Below, in pieces: positions 1 through 8,523 of a stretch of DNA of 14,823 nt. The DNA is from Acanthaster planci. Lineage: Eukaryota; Echinodermata; Asteroidea; Valvatida; Acanthasteridae. Each line of letters opens with the position of its first letter. Position 1 is the stretch's first letter. The stretch lies in NCBI RefSeq assembly GCF_001949145.1, contig NW_019091372.1, forward strand, positions 2,277,250 through 2,292,072, given 5' to 3'. Under the pieces are notes generated by a model. That model saw only the letters and a list, made by a program, of their open reading frames with translations, was not told the origin of the DNA and ran no database searches. The position numbers and the translations under genes were made by a program.

Positions 1-640
1 TGTACATGTACCTGTAGTACCCATCTACTGGTATCCAGGAAATTGGTCATGAAGGTTCCATCACAGCTTCAAGTGTCACAAACACCAGCAAGTCCCCCCC
101 CCGCATCAACATCCATCTACGTGTAACTTAAACCGTCAGGCCCTCTCGGCATCTTTGGTGTTTATGGCAGTAGAAGATTGTGATGTTCCAACGTGGAATT
201 CTTCTGGATCTGGGAAATTCACAGCGGATGGAAAGCGGAAATCAGCGTGAAGTTCATCCAAACTGGAGGCATGCTGGCGGCCCCTAATCGTGCTTGTCCT
301 TGGACGCAGCCCCAGTCTATTTATAGCTACCTCTCCCCCTCCTTGCCCAGAATCTGTTCCTGCCCGGACTCAAAATAGTTCCTGTTATTTTTTGCCCCTG
401 GGACTGAAGGCAGATTTCCTTAAAGGGGCGTTATGGTTGGAGGATGCCGCCTTGGCCGTTGTTAAAGATTAAATTTGGCAAGGGGCCCTCGCATGTGACT
501 CAGGGCGACTGTTTGTTTGCGTTCGTATCTGGCGCCGTACTCCTGATGCTGGCGGGTGCAAGAAACATGGATATGTATTGCCCACGCATTTCTTGCAGAT
601 CACATCCCGTGGATGATCAAGTCTTAACTTTTTGCCATCT
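1..640. other. Unassigned non-coding stretch left of the first MITE
   Basis: I see no convincing gene here. The stretch opens with one TACATGTA word (3-10), has a run of nine C (94-102) and a TATTTATA string near 318-325 that could pass for a TATA box but has no supported gene behind it. Short open frames exist, for example 444-644, which reads in part FVSGAVLLMLAGARNMDMY. It is only 66 codons, runs into the TTAA of the neighbouring element and shows no recognised domain, so I leave it uncalled. The stretch most likely represents intron or intergenic DNA. Confidence 0.5.
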
Positions 641-655
641 TTAACCCCTTGACGA

Positions 656-671
656 CGGGAATTTCTTCCCG
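656..671. repeat. Subterminal hairpin of the 641-1070 element
   Basis: CGGGAA, then the 4-base loop TTTC, then TTCCCG. It is a perfect 6-bp stem that overlaps the end of the left TIR. Confidence 0.6.
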
Positions 672-1035
672 AAAGCCGACCCCAAGAATTCCAGCCTCGC
701 TTGGCCACGAAGGCCACCTGCTAAACCGCAAATTCTCGGTTTGTGGCCCTGCGTGCTCTGCACATTTTGAATTACACGGTGAAGAGGCTGATTGTTCGGT
801 GGCATGTGGCTCTACTCACCCTTCCACATTCCTGTTGCCTCTTTTCAAAGTGGGGACTATTGTGAAGCTGGTGATTATGATGCAAAATCAGTCTTTTTAT
901 TTCTGGGCTACGCACAAAGACCAATTACATGTACCATATATACAAGAGCCAGGGTCTGCCTTCTTTCACCATGTTCGCTCGAGCATGGGCCGAGAATTTT
1001 AGCTGAAAAGCGGGCTGAGGATCTCAATTTTTACG

Positions 1036-1049
1036 GCGGCTATAGCCGC
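1036..1049. repeat. 14-bp perfect palindrome near the right end of the 641-1070 element
   Basis: GCGGCTATAGCCGC reads the same on both strands. It lies just inside the right TIR. Confidence 0.6.
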
Positions 1050-1070
1050 TTCCCGGCGCAAAGGGGTTAA

Positions 1071-1409
1071 AGAACCACGAGATGCATACGTTTTCCCTTA
1101 GCCTCATTGAGAGTGTGCTCTCGCTTTTTAATACCCACGAGTCACACTTCTGCCTCAGGCACTCCCTCGTGTTAACACAAATAACCCACTCGACCACAGT
1201 CATAATTGGCATTTCCACATCCTTGTCATGTTTCTCCTAAAACAAGCGGAGAACTTTACTCTGATTGTTAACCATAAACAAAGGTTCGGTCAAATTCTGC
1301 AAAGCTTTGATGCTACATGTATCTTGATAAAATGAAATCTAGCTCAAAAAGTGAGTATGTACATGAAGCAAAAAAGAAAACTCGATCAGTGCATATATCC
1401 ACACATTAA
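1071..1409. other. Unassigned non-coding stretch
   Basis: No gene or element is supported. It holds one TACATGTA word (1314-1321) and the string AAAAAGTGAGTATG near 1346-1359, which would be a fair 5' splice site. No exon can be defined upstream of it except a six-codon stretch from an ATG near 1332. Confidence 0.5.
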
Positions 1410-2885
1410 TGTACATGTACCGGTATATGTGTATGTATACATGTACACGTACATGTCATTAACGTGTCATACTACTGAGCATGAATCATGGTGTCAGGAA
1501 TTTGATACTGGTTTACAATTAATTGGAGATTATGCACAAGTGTCTATTTTTGGAAATGGGATTGACCTTGATTTAAACAGAACCGGTACATTCATGTATA
1601 CATGTACATGTACCTACTGTACATGCATGTACATTTGTATGTACATGTGTGTACGTGTAGGTACGTACATGCACACATGTACAGTGCATGCTACATGTAC
1701 ATGTAAAAAAAACATGTACTGGTATACATACATACTGTACAATGTACCTGTAGTTTTATGCACATGTAGCATGTAACCCATGTAGTACTTTACACACATG
1801 TACATACATGTACATACATGTACACTGTACTTGTGTATAAAATTAATCCCAGCATGTACATGTACATAAATTACATGTACTGAGTCTATATGCACTTTTT
1901 GGCTCAGAGCAAATTCCTCTGCTCAGAGTTAGAAGCAACCTACTGTACATCATTGTTCAGTGTTGGTACAAGTACTTTACAATGCAAATCCTGCTTGACT
2001 GTGCATTCACAGCGTTATTTTTCACACTATTTCCTGTTGCCAGCAGTACACATACATGCACTGTATACATCATGCATTGTACATGTACAGTGTACCTGTG
2101 GTGTGATCCTTCCAAAGGCACTGCATAGTACATGTACAGTAGGCAGGTGTCTCACAGCATGTGACCAACCAGTGTGACTGTGACCTTAACATCACACAAA
2201 CTGCGCACAAGCCATAAATTGAACTACACTGTACGATACAGTACATGTATGTACCTACATGTACATGTACGGTCGACTCTCGTTGTAAAAAACAGTTATG
2301 TACATGTATGTAACAAACTACTGCAGAGACCAAATTCTGAGAACCCCACTTTCTTGAATTATGTTTTTCTTCGTTTTCCACTCCTCTTATAACAAAGTTC
2401 AGGTTATAAGTTTATATAACAATGAAGGTACATGTAATTTGTCAGGTCCCTGCAGCTTTGTACCAATACATTTGTACATGTACCGAGTTATGGGCAAAGT
2501 CACATTATACATGTACACGTGATGAACAGCATGTTCCTGAATAAGCCTATATGTAATTCATAGTCTAAATAAGCTTTCCAAAACTAACTCGCAGAAAAGG
2601 TCTTCAGCCATTTGATAACAACCATGACAACCTTCAGACACATTTATGTACATGTGTATTGTGTACATGTACCTTATGTACTCCCGGTCAGTGTGGGACA
2701 TGCATTCAACAGCCAATTTACATGTACATGTGCATGCACGTGTACACGGTAGAGTTGCAGAAACCATGACGTGCTCAACATTAATCCATCACTTATTTTC
2801 GTGCACATGTACATGTACCGGTACTGTAGCCACCATGCATGGCACATGTCATTGTACAATGTGTGGGTACATGTACATGTACTTG
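1410..2885. repeat. Dense field of TACATGTA palindromic words
   Basis: I count 24 perfect TACATGTA octamers here, about one per 61 bases, some overlapping as TACATGTACATGTA (1599-1612, 1692-1705, 2256-2269, 2868-2881). Related words such as TACACGTA, CACATGTA, TACATACATG and TACCGGTA fill the gaps. It is not a clean microsatellite: the words are separated by non-repetitive sequence of varying length. The repeat has no stop codon in any frame (TAC-ATG, ACA-TGT, CAT-GTA), so it creates long spurious reading frames on both strands rich in Y-M, T-C and H-V pairs, including a 141-codon frame at 1351-1776. I treat those frames as artefacts. Confidence 0.8.
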
Positions 2886-2938
2886 GTTCTTAGTCACACA
2901 TTGTAACATGCATTTCATGGGACGGTAGGAATCGGGTT

Positions 2939-3179
2939 CTTTGTCATAATTGGACCTCAGCAATCAGCTGACAAATGAAGTTTGCGCGGAAAGCCCACAA
3001 GGGGGCCTGCAGAGATACAGGTATACCATTCTGAACTTTTCCTAAATGTAGAGCTGTCTTTTCACACTTTCTTTTAGTGTGTTCTGTGCCCTTTTTTTTT
3101 GTATCGTCTGACAGACAATGTGTTGACTGCAGACCTGATGGATTGCGAACTTTATACAGAGAGTCCAATTACGACAAAG
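2939..3179. mobile_element. Short TIR element (MITE), superfamily not assigned
   Basis: CTTTGTCATAATTGGAC at 2939-2955 is repeated in inverted orientation at 3163-3179 (GTCCAATTACGACAAAG), 16 of 17 matching. Weaker matches extend outward (GGG two bases before the left copy, CCC two bases after the right) and inward (GAAGTTTGCG near 2978 against an inverted AAAGTTCGCA near 3145). The body is 241 bp and contains a CACACT/AGTGTG hairpin near 3063-3081 and a T-run. Nothing in it resembles a transposase, so it would be non-autonomous. I could not find a convincing target-site duplication, so the exact ends and the superfamily remain open. Confidence 0.6.
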
Positions 3180-3278
3180 TCCCCCTCACCATCCTCGTAC
3201 GTGTGTATCTCACCTTTTGTCTTCACTAACTTTCTGCTTTTTCAAACCGCCGACCCTCCCCTTCCCTTGTGCACATAG

Positions 3279-3386
3279 CACCCGTGTAAGCCTAACCCCT
3301 CTTGGCGTTCGGTGCGTATTTACCAACCCCGGAGGGACCACCACAGACAGGACGAGGAAAATGGAGATACCCATGAGACTGATGAG
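3279..3386 (+). CDS. Candidate internal exon, hydrophilic protein of unknown function
   Basis: A pyrimidine-rich tract (CCGACCCTCCCCTTCCCTTG) followed by CACATAG gives a good 3' splice site just before 3279. The frame then runs open for 36 codons to GATGAG followed by GTGGGT, a good 5' splice site (phase 0 in, phase 0 out). A second donor, AGG followed by GTCAGA, would extend it to 3413 (45 codons), also phase 0. The peptide starts HPCKPNPSWRSV and continues through a charged stretch containing RRDHHRQDEENGDTHETDE, so it looks like a disordered, surface-exposed region. GC content is visibly higher than in the flanks. Its phase matches the exon-like segment at 4506. No domain is recognised. 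Other frames across this segment are also open, so the frame choice is provisional. Confidence 0.42.
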
Positions 3387-4505
3387 GTGGGTGGGGCTAA
3401 GCATGGCCAAAGGGTCAGAGGTGGTTTCCTCATTGACAGTCCTAATAACTGTCTGCCTGCCTTTTTACCTGCATGCTGTTTGTGTTGTCGTAATGTCTTG
3501 ACATCTGGAACTGCACACTTACATGTGTACCTAGAGCTCTGTTAATTTACTAGAGTGCTAACTCCTCATTCCTTGCACGTTTAAATATGTAATACGCCGT
3601 CCTACGTGCAGTAAGGGTGAGATGTCAACATGTTTTTAAACAAAAAAGTCCCAAATCTGTTTACAAATTTTTCCCAAACGTTTAAATGGAACCGTCCCAT
3701 TTAGAGGTTTGACGTTTTGATTGATACAGTCACGTTCATTTTTATTGTAAACAATGCGTGTAAAATGTACTGGTAATCTGATTTGCAGAACATTTTACTG
3801 CCCGGTCAGATCAAAGGAATACCATGAATTCATCACCGGAACTTTGTGTCAGCTATTTACATTGTATAGAATTTGTTTTATTTAAAGTTTGTAATGACAC
3901 CACGGTAAGGGTTTACACGTTTAAATGGTGTGGGAAAGGTTTCTGCATATTTTTCAAATTAAACGTGCCGGTAAATTCCTACCCTTAGAGTGCATTCAAT
4001 TGGAATTCGTGTGCATGTTCGTAGAAAAGAATGACATATGTAAGACGGAACAACTTTCAAAGGATTTCACTTGTATACGCGAAATGCAACATGCAAGTTC
4101 AACGCACGGTACATGCATGCAAATGCATATAACACGTTAGCTGGAAAATTCTGAAATAAATCCCTGATGTCAATTAAGGTGCCCTCATCGGTGGGTTGTG
4201 TATCAGACTAATGACATTATTGGCTTTCTCTGAAGTATCATTTTCATTCCTGTTTGCTCCTCTACGTGTAGTTTTATCTTGCTGTACGTACACTACCTGT
4301 ACATGTAGCTCCCCAATTCTTCATTGACCCCTACTCAGCAGTGGTCATTTTCTTTTTTGCCAAGATTTTGCTAACCTACCGAACATGGATGATCAGATAG
4401 GGGTCTCTTAATTTTGTTTTGGTGTGGAAGTGACTTTCTGGTTGAAAGATGCTCAGTGCTTGAGAAGAAACATTCACACTTTACTTTTCTGCTTTTTGTC
4501 CGTAG
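3387..4505. other. Probable intron between two exon-like segments; thrice-repeated ACGTTTAAAT
   Basis: This AT-rich stretch contains the decamer ACGTTTAAAT at 3577-3586, 3678-3687 and 3917-3926, plus one AATAAA near 4155. A small open frame starts at an ATG near 3823 and meets a consensus donor (ACG followed by GTAAGG) near 3903, but it has no other support. I see no RNA gene. Confidence 0.45.
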
Positions 4506-4637
4506 CTGACGAGGAGCAGAAAGTCCAGTAGCGAGAGGAGGGCGGTTGCCGCCCACACCTACGCCGAGCCTGGCAGTCACGTTGACAATGACACCACGCC
4601 TGAACCGTCAATCAGACAACGCAGCAAACTTGTCACG
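4506..4637 (+). CDS. Candidate internal exon, Ser/Arg-rich disordered region; best exon call in the window
   Basis: A long pyrimidine tract (TTTACTTTTCTGCTTTTTG) and CCGTAG precede 4506, and ACG followed by GTAATA closes the segment at 4637. The 132 bases translate without a stop in only one frame that enters directly at the acceptor; the other two meet stops early. The 44 residues start LTRSRKSSSERRAVAAH and end near IRQRSKLVT: basic, Ser-rich and polar, with no membrane segment and several potential phosphorylation motifs of the R-x-x-S type. Base composition is clearly more GC-rich than the flanking AT-rich DNA, as expected of an exon in an AT-rich intron. Phase 0 at both ends fits the candidate at 3279. 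I do not recognise the protein, and no catalytic domain is visible. Confidence 0.55.
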
Positions 4638-5314
4638 GTAATAAAAAAGCCCTCATCATCAAAACCTTTTTTCCGTCCAATTGTGGCGAAAACTATTGCT
4701 TCCCCTATTGAGTGAATGCCAAAAATTGGTTTAAGAGCCGTAACTGCTCTGTCATACCTGGTGTCTGTGGTTTCACTCCATGAAGTTTGTGCGCTGATTC
4801 ACATGTATGGTAAAACAGCTTTGCATGATAATGGAGTAATTTTTAACAAAACCTAGGAAACACTGTACGTTCTCAAGTAAAATGGCCTTTTTTTTTGCTC
4901 TTGAAGCTTAACGAACGCAAGAAAAATGTAACAAGCATGACAAAGCGACAGTTCTATTGTGAGTTACATCAGGTGTTGTTCACATGGTGAAAACGTCAAG
5001 ACTGCTTGTCTACCAGTCAGACAGTTAGTGGGGTGACATTGTTTCAGCGTCTTTGGCAAGTTTCAGGAATGCTGTGGGCTTGGTGGGAATATTGTATCAC
5101 TGCGAGCCTCGATGGGCCGCCATTAGTAAACCCTCTGGACAGCCACACCCGGCACTGTGCCAGTAATGTTCAGTGGTCATGTGCAAAAACGTGAAAAATT
5201 GGCTACGGCTACCTGTAGTTTCAATTGATGCATGCGCTGCACACAGCCACGACTCGTTGATTGGGATATGGCTTTGTTAAAGCAGCTCCTGCTTTTGTTT
5301 GACCCGATGACCAG
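4638..5314. other. Probable intron
   Basis: No convincing gene. A segment from about 5046 follows TTGTTTCAG and is open in more than one frame (to a TGA near 5194 in one, a TAG near 5126 in another). It has no good donor and no recognisable product, so I do not call it. Confidence 0.4.
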
Positions 5315-5379
5315 AGATCAACACCGGCCATGACCCGTGGTCACTATTTAGTCATTGTCGCCTGCCGGCTTGCCCTATG
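5315..5379 (+). CDS. Weak candidate short exon
   Basis: CTGCTTTTGTTTGACCCGATGACCAG precedes the segment as an acceptor (pyrimidines somewhat distant), and CCCTATG followed by GTAAGTTG is an excellent donor. Two frames are open over the 65 bases. One ends in phase 0 and reads INTGHDPWSLFSHCRLPACP; it would join in frame to the segment starting at 5497. The other reads MTRGHYLVIVACRLALW in part but would run into a stop after joining. The good donor is the main evidence. No family is recognised. Confidence 0.25.
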
Positions 5380-5496
5380 GTAAGTTGCATCAGCAGCAGA
5401 GGTACATGTACAGTAGTTGAGAGTTGAGTTGGTATGGATCAATTGTATCACAGTGTTCAACTGTACGTCTGTGAGTTTTTCCCTTCCTGTTTACAG

Positions 5497-5682
5497 GAAA
5501 ACTTGGCATGGGGATATGTTATGACTTTCTCCCTCTTCCTGCGTTGCATCCAGATTTGCAAAAGTGTCGAATCATCAGCTCGAAACTGCAATCTGCAGAA
5601 GCGGGCTCACCAGTGGATGACTTTTTTCACTTCACTTTTTTCGGTGAAAGTTATCCTGCGTTTTCTCTCCGTCCGAGTTTTG
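5497..5682 (+). CDS. Candidate exon open in two frames
   Basis: The acceptor TTTTTCCCTTCCTGTTTACAG is strong, and TTTTG followed by GTAGGA is an acceptable donor, giving 186 bases (62 codons, phase 0 at both ends). In phase 0 the peptide begins ENLAWGYVMTFSLFLRCIQI and ends with a hydrophobic stretch near FSVKVILRFLSVRVL, possibly membrane-associated. A second frame is also open, begins KLGMGICYDF and stays open to a TGA at about 5768. That opening recalls the G-x-C-Y-D motif around the catalytic cysteine of nitrilase-family enzymes, but what follows does not resemble that family. I cannot decide which frame is coding, or whether either is. Confidence 0.3.
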
Positions 5683-5915
5683 GTAGGATTGATGCACCAG
5701 TAGCTTTGTTTGAGGTTGACAGTGGAAGTTCAGAAACCTTGTTTTTTTTGTGTGTCAAAGGAGCATGAACTTTCGACTTGTGCTTAACAGGAACCTGCAC
5801 TGATCTTTAACATAATCCATTGGTATCATGGACCCACGAGGTGTGTTCTTCGCACGGTATCAAAAGAAAGACATCAAGCTTAAGTGTACAGTGAACCAAT
5901 ATTAGAAACAGATGT

Positions 5916-5982
5916 TATGGCTATGGCTGTCATCTGTCGTGTCCTTAGCACATCAATGGAAAAATGAGAAGTCATAGCCATA
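5916..5982. repeat. Inverted pair TATGGCTATGGCT / AGTCATAGCCATA
   Basis: The left arm is 5916-5928 and the right arm 5970-5982; 12 of 13 bases pair, with about 41 bases between. It may be the remnant of a foldback element or chance. Confidence 0.4.
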
Positions 5983-6015
5983 GTCTAGCCGATTTTGACA
6001 CAGCCAATGTACATG

Positions 6016-6157
6016 TAGAAGCAGCTTAAATCTCTGCAGTCTGGAATTGGCGAGGCCTTGGATAGTTTGTGATATGGGGTCAGCTCAGAATTCAGTGACA
6101 AGATGAGGTGTGAAGTTAAGGTGCAAAGCCCAACATCCATATAGAAGCAGCTTGAAT
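6016..6157. repeat. Direct repeat TAGAAGCAGCTTRAAT, two copies 126 bases apart
   Basis: The copies at 6016-6031 and 6142-6157 match in 15 of 16 bases, and both are followed within about 12 bases by TGCAGT. This suggests a diverged local duplication. Confidence 0.5.
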
Positions 6158-6445
6158 GATTTTTGCAGTGGTAACATCCGACTGACTACCGGTCGCACAC
6201 AATGCTTGTCTAGCCTTGGGTTTTGGACGGTTATTACGCACTAGTTTCCTATGGCACATAGGAAGAGGCCAGAGAAAACATGCCGTGTCAGATGCTTGAG
6301 AATCATGACAGAGGAACTTTTCATCCCATGTATTCAGAGTTCAGGGGGTTACAGTAGCCTCTGCCAACGGCAGTGAGTGAATAGCATCGAGGGTTTTTGT
6401 ATGCACCGTGTGGTGTTGAAGTATTCAGATACTCGTTTGAGTTGA

Positions 6446-6541
6446 ATGTCCTATTTTGGCCATCCCTTTGAGCTAGTGTTTCTTTTTCTGCTTGCTTGGA
6501 ATTGCATCGAACCGATGGAGGGATATCAGATGACGAAACAG
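6446..6541 (+). CDS. Candidate first coding exon with hydrophobic N-terminus
   Basis: An ATG at 6446, immediately preceded by an in-frame TGA, opens 32 codons that end at AAACAG followed by GTAAGT, a perfect 5' splice site, in phase 0. The peptide starts MSYFGHPFELVFLFLLAW, so a polar start is followed by a roughly ten-residue hydrophobic core, compatible with a weak signal peptide or signal anchor. The base three before the ATG is T, a weak initiation context. An alternative is an internal exon starting after CATCCCTTTGAG at 6473 in the same frame. No homologue is recognised. A long Ser-rich frame on the opposite strand overlaps it, so coding in either direction is unproven. Confidence 0.28.
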
Positions 6542-6781
6542 GTAAGTTCCCGGAGGAAATGGCAACAGCGGACGGTACACTCGAGAAGTCTGTAGCTTTA
6601 AGCAGGAAGTGTGAACACTGTTCATGCACTGGAAATTGACATGTACATGGACTTTGAACCTTTGCCAAGAGTAATGCAAGGACAGGGTACACAGTGTCCT
6701 CAAAACATCATAAAGTTACCAACCGGCACATGTAAACCTCTCTCATACATAATGTACATGAATGCATTGGCCATTGATTCT

Positions 6782-6987
6782 GTGGATGGTGATCCTAGCT
6801 AGGATTTTACCAGTGGGAGAGGGCACCAGCATCTTATGGGGGGGCACCAGATTTCAATGGTGTGGTTTTTTTGGGCAAGCTTTCGTTAGCCATGTTCACT
6901 ATCCATTCATCCGTGTTTTTAAAAGTGGGAGGGGGCGCCAGGAATTTGTGGGGGCATGTGCCCCAGACCCACCCCCCACTGGCGGTG
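6782..6987. mobile_element. Degraded non-autonomous DNA-element relic with G-rich and C-rich ends
   Basis: The left side reads GTGGATGGTGATCCTAGC and soon becomes G-rich with GGGGGGGCACC. The right side reads GGGGGCATGTGCCCC and ends CCCCCCACTGGCGGT. The right end, read in reverse, recalls the CAGTGGCGGATCC-type ends of short transposon relics common in invertebrate genomes; that comparison is from memory. A perfect 14-bp palindrome, ATCCTAGCTAGGAT, lies at 6792-6805. TIR pairing is poor and I see no target duplication, so the boundaries are approximate. Confidence 0.4.
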
Positions 6988-7451
6988 ACAGTTTGTACAG
7001 CGTCTGTAGTTAATGTCAGATTACATGTATTTCTCAAAATGTCAGTAGTTTTGCTCCGACGTGTATATAAATAGGGCATTGAAATGATGATATTTTTGTT
7101 TACATTTTGCGGATTGTTAATGTGTTTTTGTACTGATGGCCTGTCATAGTTTACCAGCCTTAGGAGACAAATGTAGGCTATGACCGTGATGTACTATATG
7201 TTAAGAAAGTGAGATGTACAGATTTTCGAGATGTTGAATACCACAAAGATTGCCACTTTGCAGAAGTTTGGTCACTGTACTTAGCCTCATCTCCTGTCAG
7301 CTGATGACTAGAAATTGTCCACTCATGGAGGGTGTAGAACCACATGCGTATGACTTTCCTGGTTTTTTTTGTTGAATCTAATGACAGCTCTGAAGATCAA
7401 ATGCAGGATGTACATGTACCGGTAGATAACTTACAGTATGTGGAATTATAT
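6988..7451. other. Unassigned stretch
   Basis: No gene is supported. A fair 3' splice site, a T-rich tract then ATGACAG at about 7386, is followed by an open frame (SSEDQMQDVHVPVDNL). The frame runs through a TACATGTACCGGTA word and then the 30-bp minisatellite, so I treat it as doubtful. Confidence 0.4.
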
Positions 7452-7531
7452 GTTTGTCTGGGGACAGGTACCAGTGTCTGCGTTTGTCTGGGGACAGGTA
7501 CCAATGTCTGCGTTTGTCTGGGTACAGGTAC
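7452..7531. repeat. 30-bp minisatellite, about 2.7 copies
   Basis: The unit begins GTTTGTCTGGGGACAGGTAC. Copy one is 7452-7481, copy two 7482-7511 with one substitution (CCAGTG to CCAATG), and the third partial copy (7512-7531) has GGGTAC for GGGGAC before the match ends. The unit length is a multiple of three, so any frame across it stays open; one frame reads VCLGTGT repeatedly. Confidence 0.85.
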
Positions 7532-8375
7532 ATTTATCTATAGCCTGAGATTTTTCATTCTGTGCCCCTCTTGAGAACAGCTCTCTAGTTTTCTCACTCC
7601 TTGAGCTGTCCAGTGGAGATTTTCTGGAAAGCTTCAGTAATTTTCAGTGTAAGTAGTCGCTGGGCAAAAAAAAACAGGTTGCCAGTCAACATGCCCTGTA
7701 AGGTACATTATTTGTCACCGGTATGCATTTATTCTTCGTATACAGCATAGTGCATTATTTGTGTATGTCAACAGTGTCTGTATGCCTGGCAACCGTCCTT
7801 GAATTTGGTGCCCTGTGATTGGCAGCAAAATACATGTACATGTACATATCACAAGTTATAAAACAAAATCAAGTACTATCATTGGGCCCTACCCTTGCAG
7901 CTTTTCCCGGTTGGCTGCCAATTGCCAATTTCTGTAAATATTGATAGCACAGCATGTGCACCAACCCAGCAGTTACAGTCTACCGGTAACTAGACAGCAT
8001 ACTGTACCTATGTGAAAATATTGCAGTGGTTTTTTCTCATTGGTGAAATTGAGAGGGTCAGCTTAATTTGATCAGTATAGGAGTCTTATTTTGTTATGAA
8101 AATACACATCAATGGTAGGACGCTGATGTTCACCACTATAGCAGTGAGGCAGGTACCGGTACGGTACCCCGTATTGGTAGTGCACAGTCCAGCTGACAGA
8201 CTTGTGTGGACATGTACATATAATTCCACCATTTAATACCCGATTAAAGAGGCTCTCATATTGACATCAAGACAAAGAGATCCAAGTCATGCTATAACAA
8301 CCTTGAATGCTTTGCACTGCGTTTTGCTGTTCCACTTTCGGCATGCTCGGCAGGTTTGTAGTTGCGAAAGCTTAC
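7532..8375. other. Unassigned, intron-like
   Basis: It contains an A-run near 7666, the longest clean TACATGTACATGTACAT run (7831-7847) and a GTACCGGTACGGTACC near-palindrome around 8153-8168. No gene is supported. Confidence 0.45.
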
Positions 8376-8523
8376 CGGGGCCGCTGTCAAATCGTACATT
8401 GGCCTGTGTGACCGACAGTACCTCGTGCACAGATTTCACAGAAGGAAATCTGGTTGAGTTCGGCCTGTTATTTTTGTGTTTAGTTTCATTACAACTGGAG
8501 CGAGATGTCACCACTCCCTGGGC
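8376..8523 (-). CDS. Candidate minus-strand exon inside the longest open frame of the window
   Basis: Read on the minus strand, CACAACTTCTCTCAG is a good acceptor ending just before 8523, and GGCCCCG followed by GTAAGC is a strong donor after 8376. The 148 bases enter in phase 0 and leave in phase 1. The peptide begins AQGVVTSRSSCNETKHKNNR and later reads SVTQANVRFDSGP; it is polar, with one N-x-T sequon (NET) and a second possible one (NST). The surrounding frame on this strand is 162 codons (8775-8287), but its upstream part crosses a TACATGTACACGTACACC word that encodes VRVHVH, so only this segment is offered as an exon. No family is recognised. The plus strand is also partly open here. 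Confidence 0.33.

Larger units (their letters stand above)
641..1070. mobile_element. piggyBac-like non-autonomous element (MITE) with TTAA target sites
   Basis: TTAA at 641-644 and TTAA at 1067-1070 bracket a 422-bp body. The body starts CCCCTTGACGACGGG (645-659) and ends with the inverted match CCCGGCGCAAAGGGG (1052-1066), giving 15-bp TIRs with 11-12 matches depending on alignment. A TTAA target duplication and TIRs beginning with CC are hallmarks of the piggyBac superfamily. Subterminal palindromes support a structured mobile element: CGGGAA/TTCCCG around a 4-base loop at 656-671, and the perfect 14-bp palindrome GCGGCTATAGCCGC at 1036-1049. The open frame at 649-1002 inside it shows no transposase similarity that I can see, so I infer a non-autonomous copy that would depend on a transposase from elsewhere. 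An unrelated element with a TTAA preference is possible but less likely. Confidence 0.75.
5683..6445. other. Unassigned stretch with small direct and inverted repeats
   Basis: The stretch holds an inverted pair (5916-5928 and 5970-5982) and a direct pair (6016-6031 and 6142-6157), listed separately. No gene is supported on the plus strand. A 123-codon minus-strand frame (6692-6321) is Ser-rich but has no domain and no clear splice context. Confidence 0.4.

Noticed and set aside
318-325. TATTTATA as a TATA box
   Set aside because: No supported transcript start or first exon lies downstream; single AT-rich octamers are common.
649-1002. 117-codon frame inside the piggyBac-like MITE
   Set aside because: It starts within the TIR and shows no transposase-like motif; it is probably chance.
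1351-1895. Open frames of 141 codons (plus) and 93 codons (minus) rich in Tyr-Met, Thr-Cys and His-Val
   Set aside because: They are translations of TACATGTA-type repeats, which have no stop in any frame on either strand. The composition follows the DNA word, not a protein.
3823-3902. Small ATG-started frame (MNSSPELCVSYL) running into a GTAAGG donor
   Set aside because: The stretch is AT-rich, the peptide is featureless, and an ATG plus a six-base donor within 80 bases is easily met by chance.
6321-6692. 123-codon minus-strand Ser-rich frame
   Set aside because: No domain, no clear splice borders, and it overlaps a plus-strand candidate with a better donor. A frame of this length is expected by chance in nearly 15 kb on six frames.
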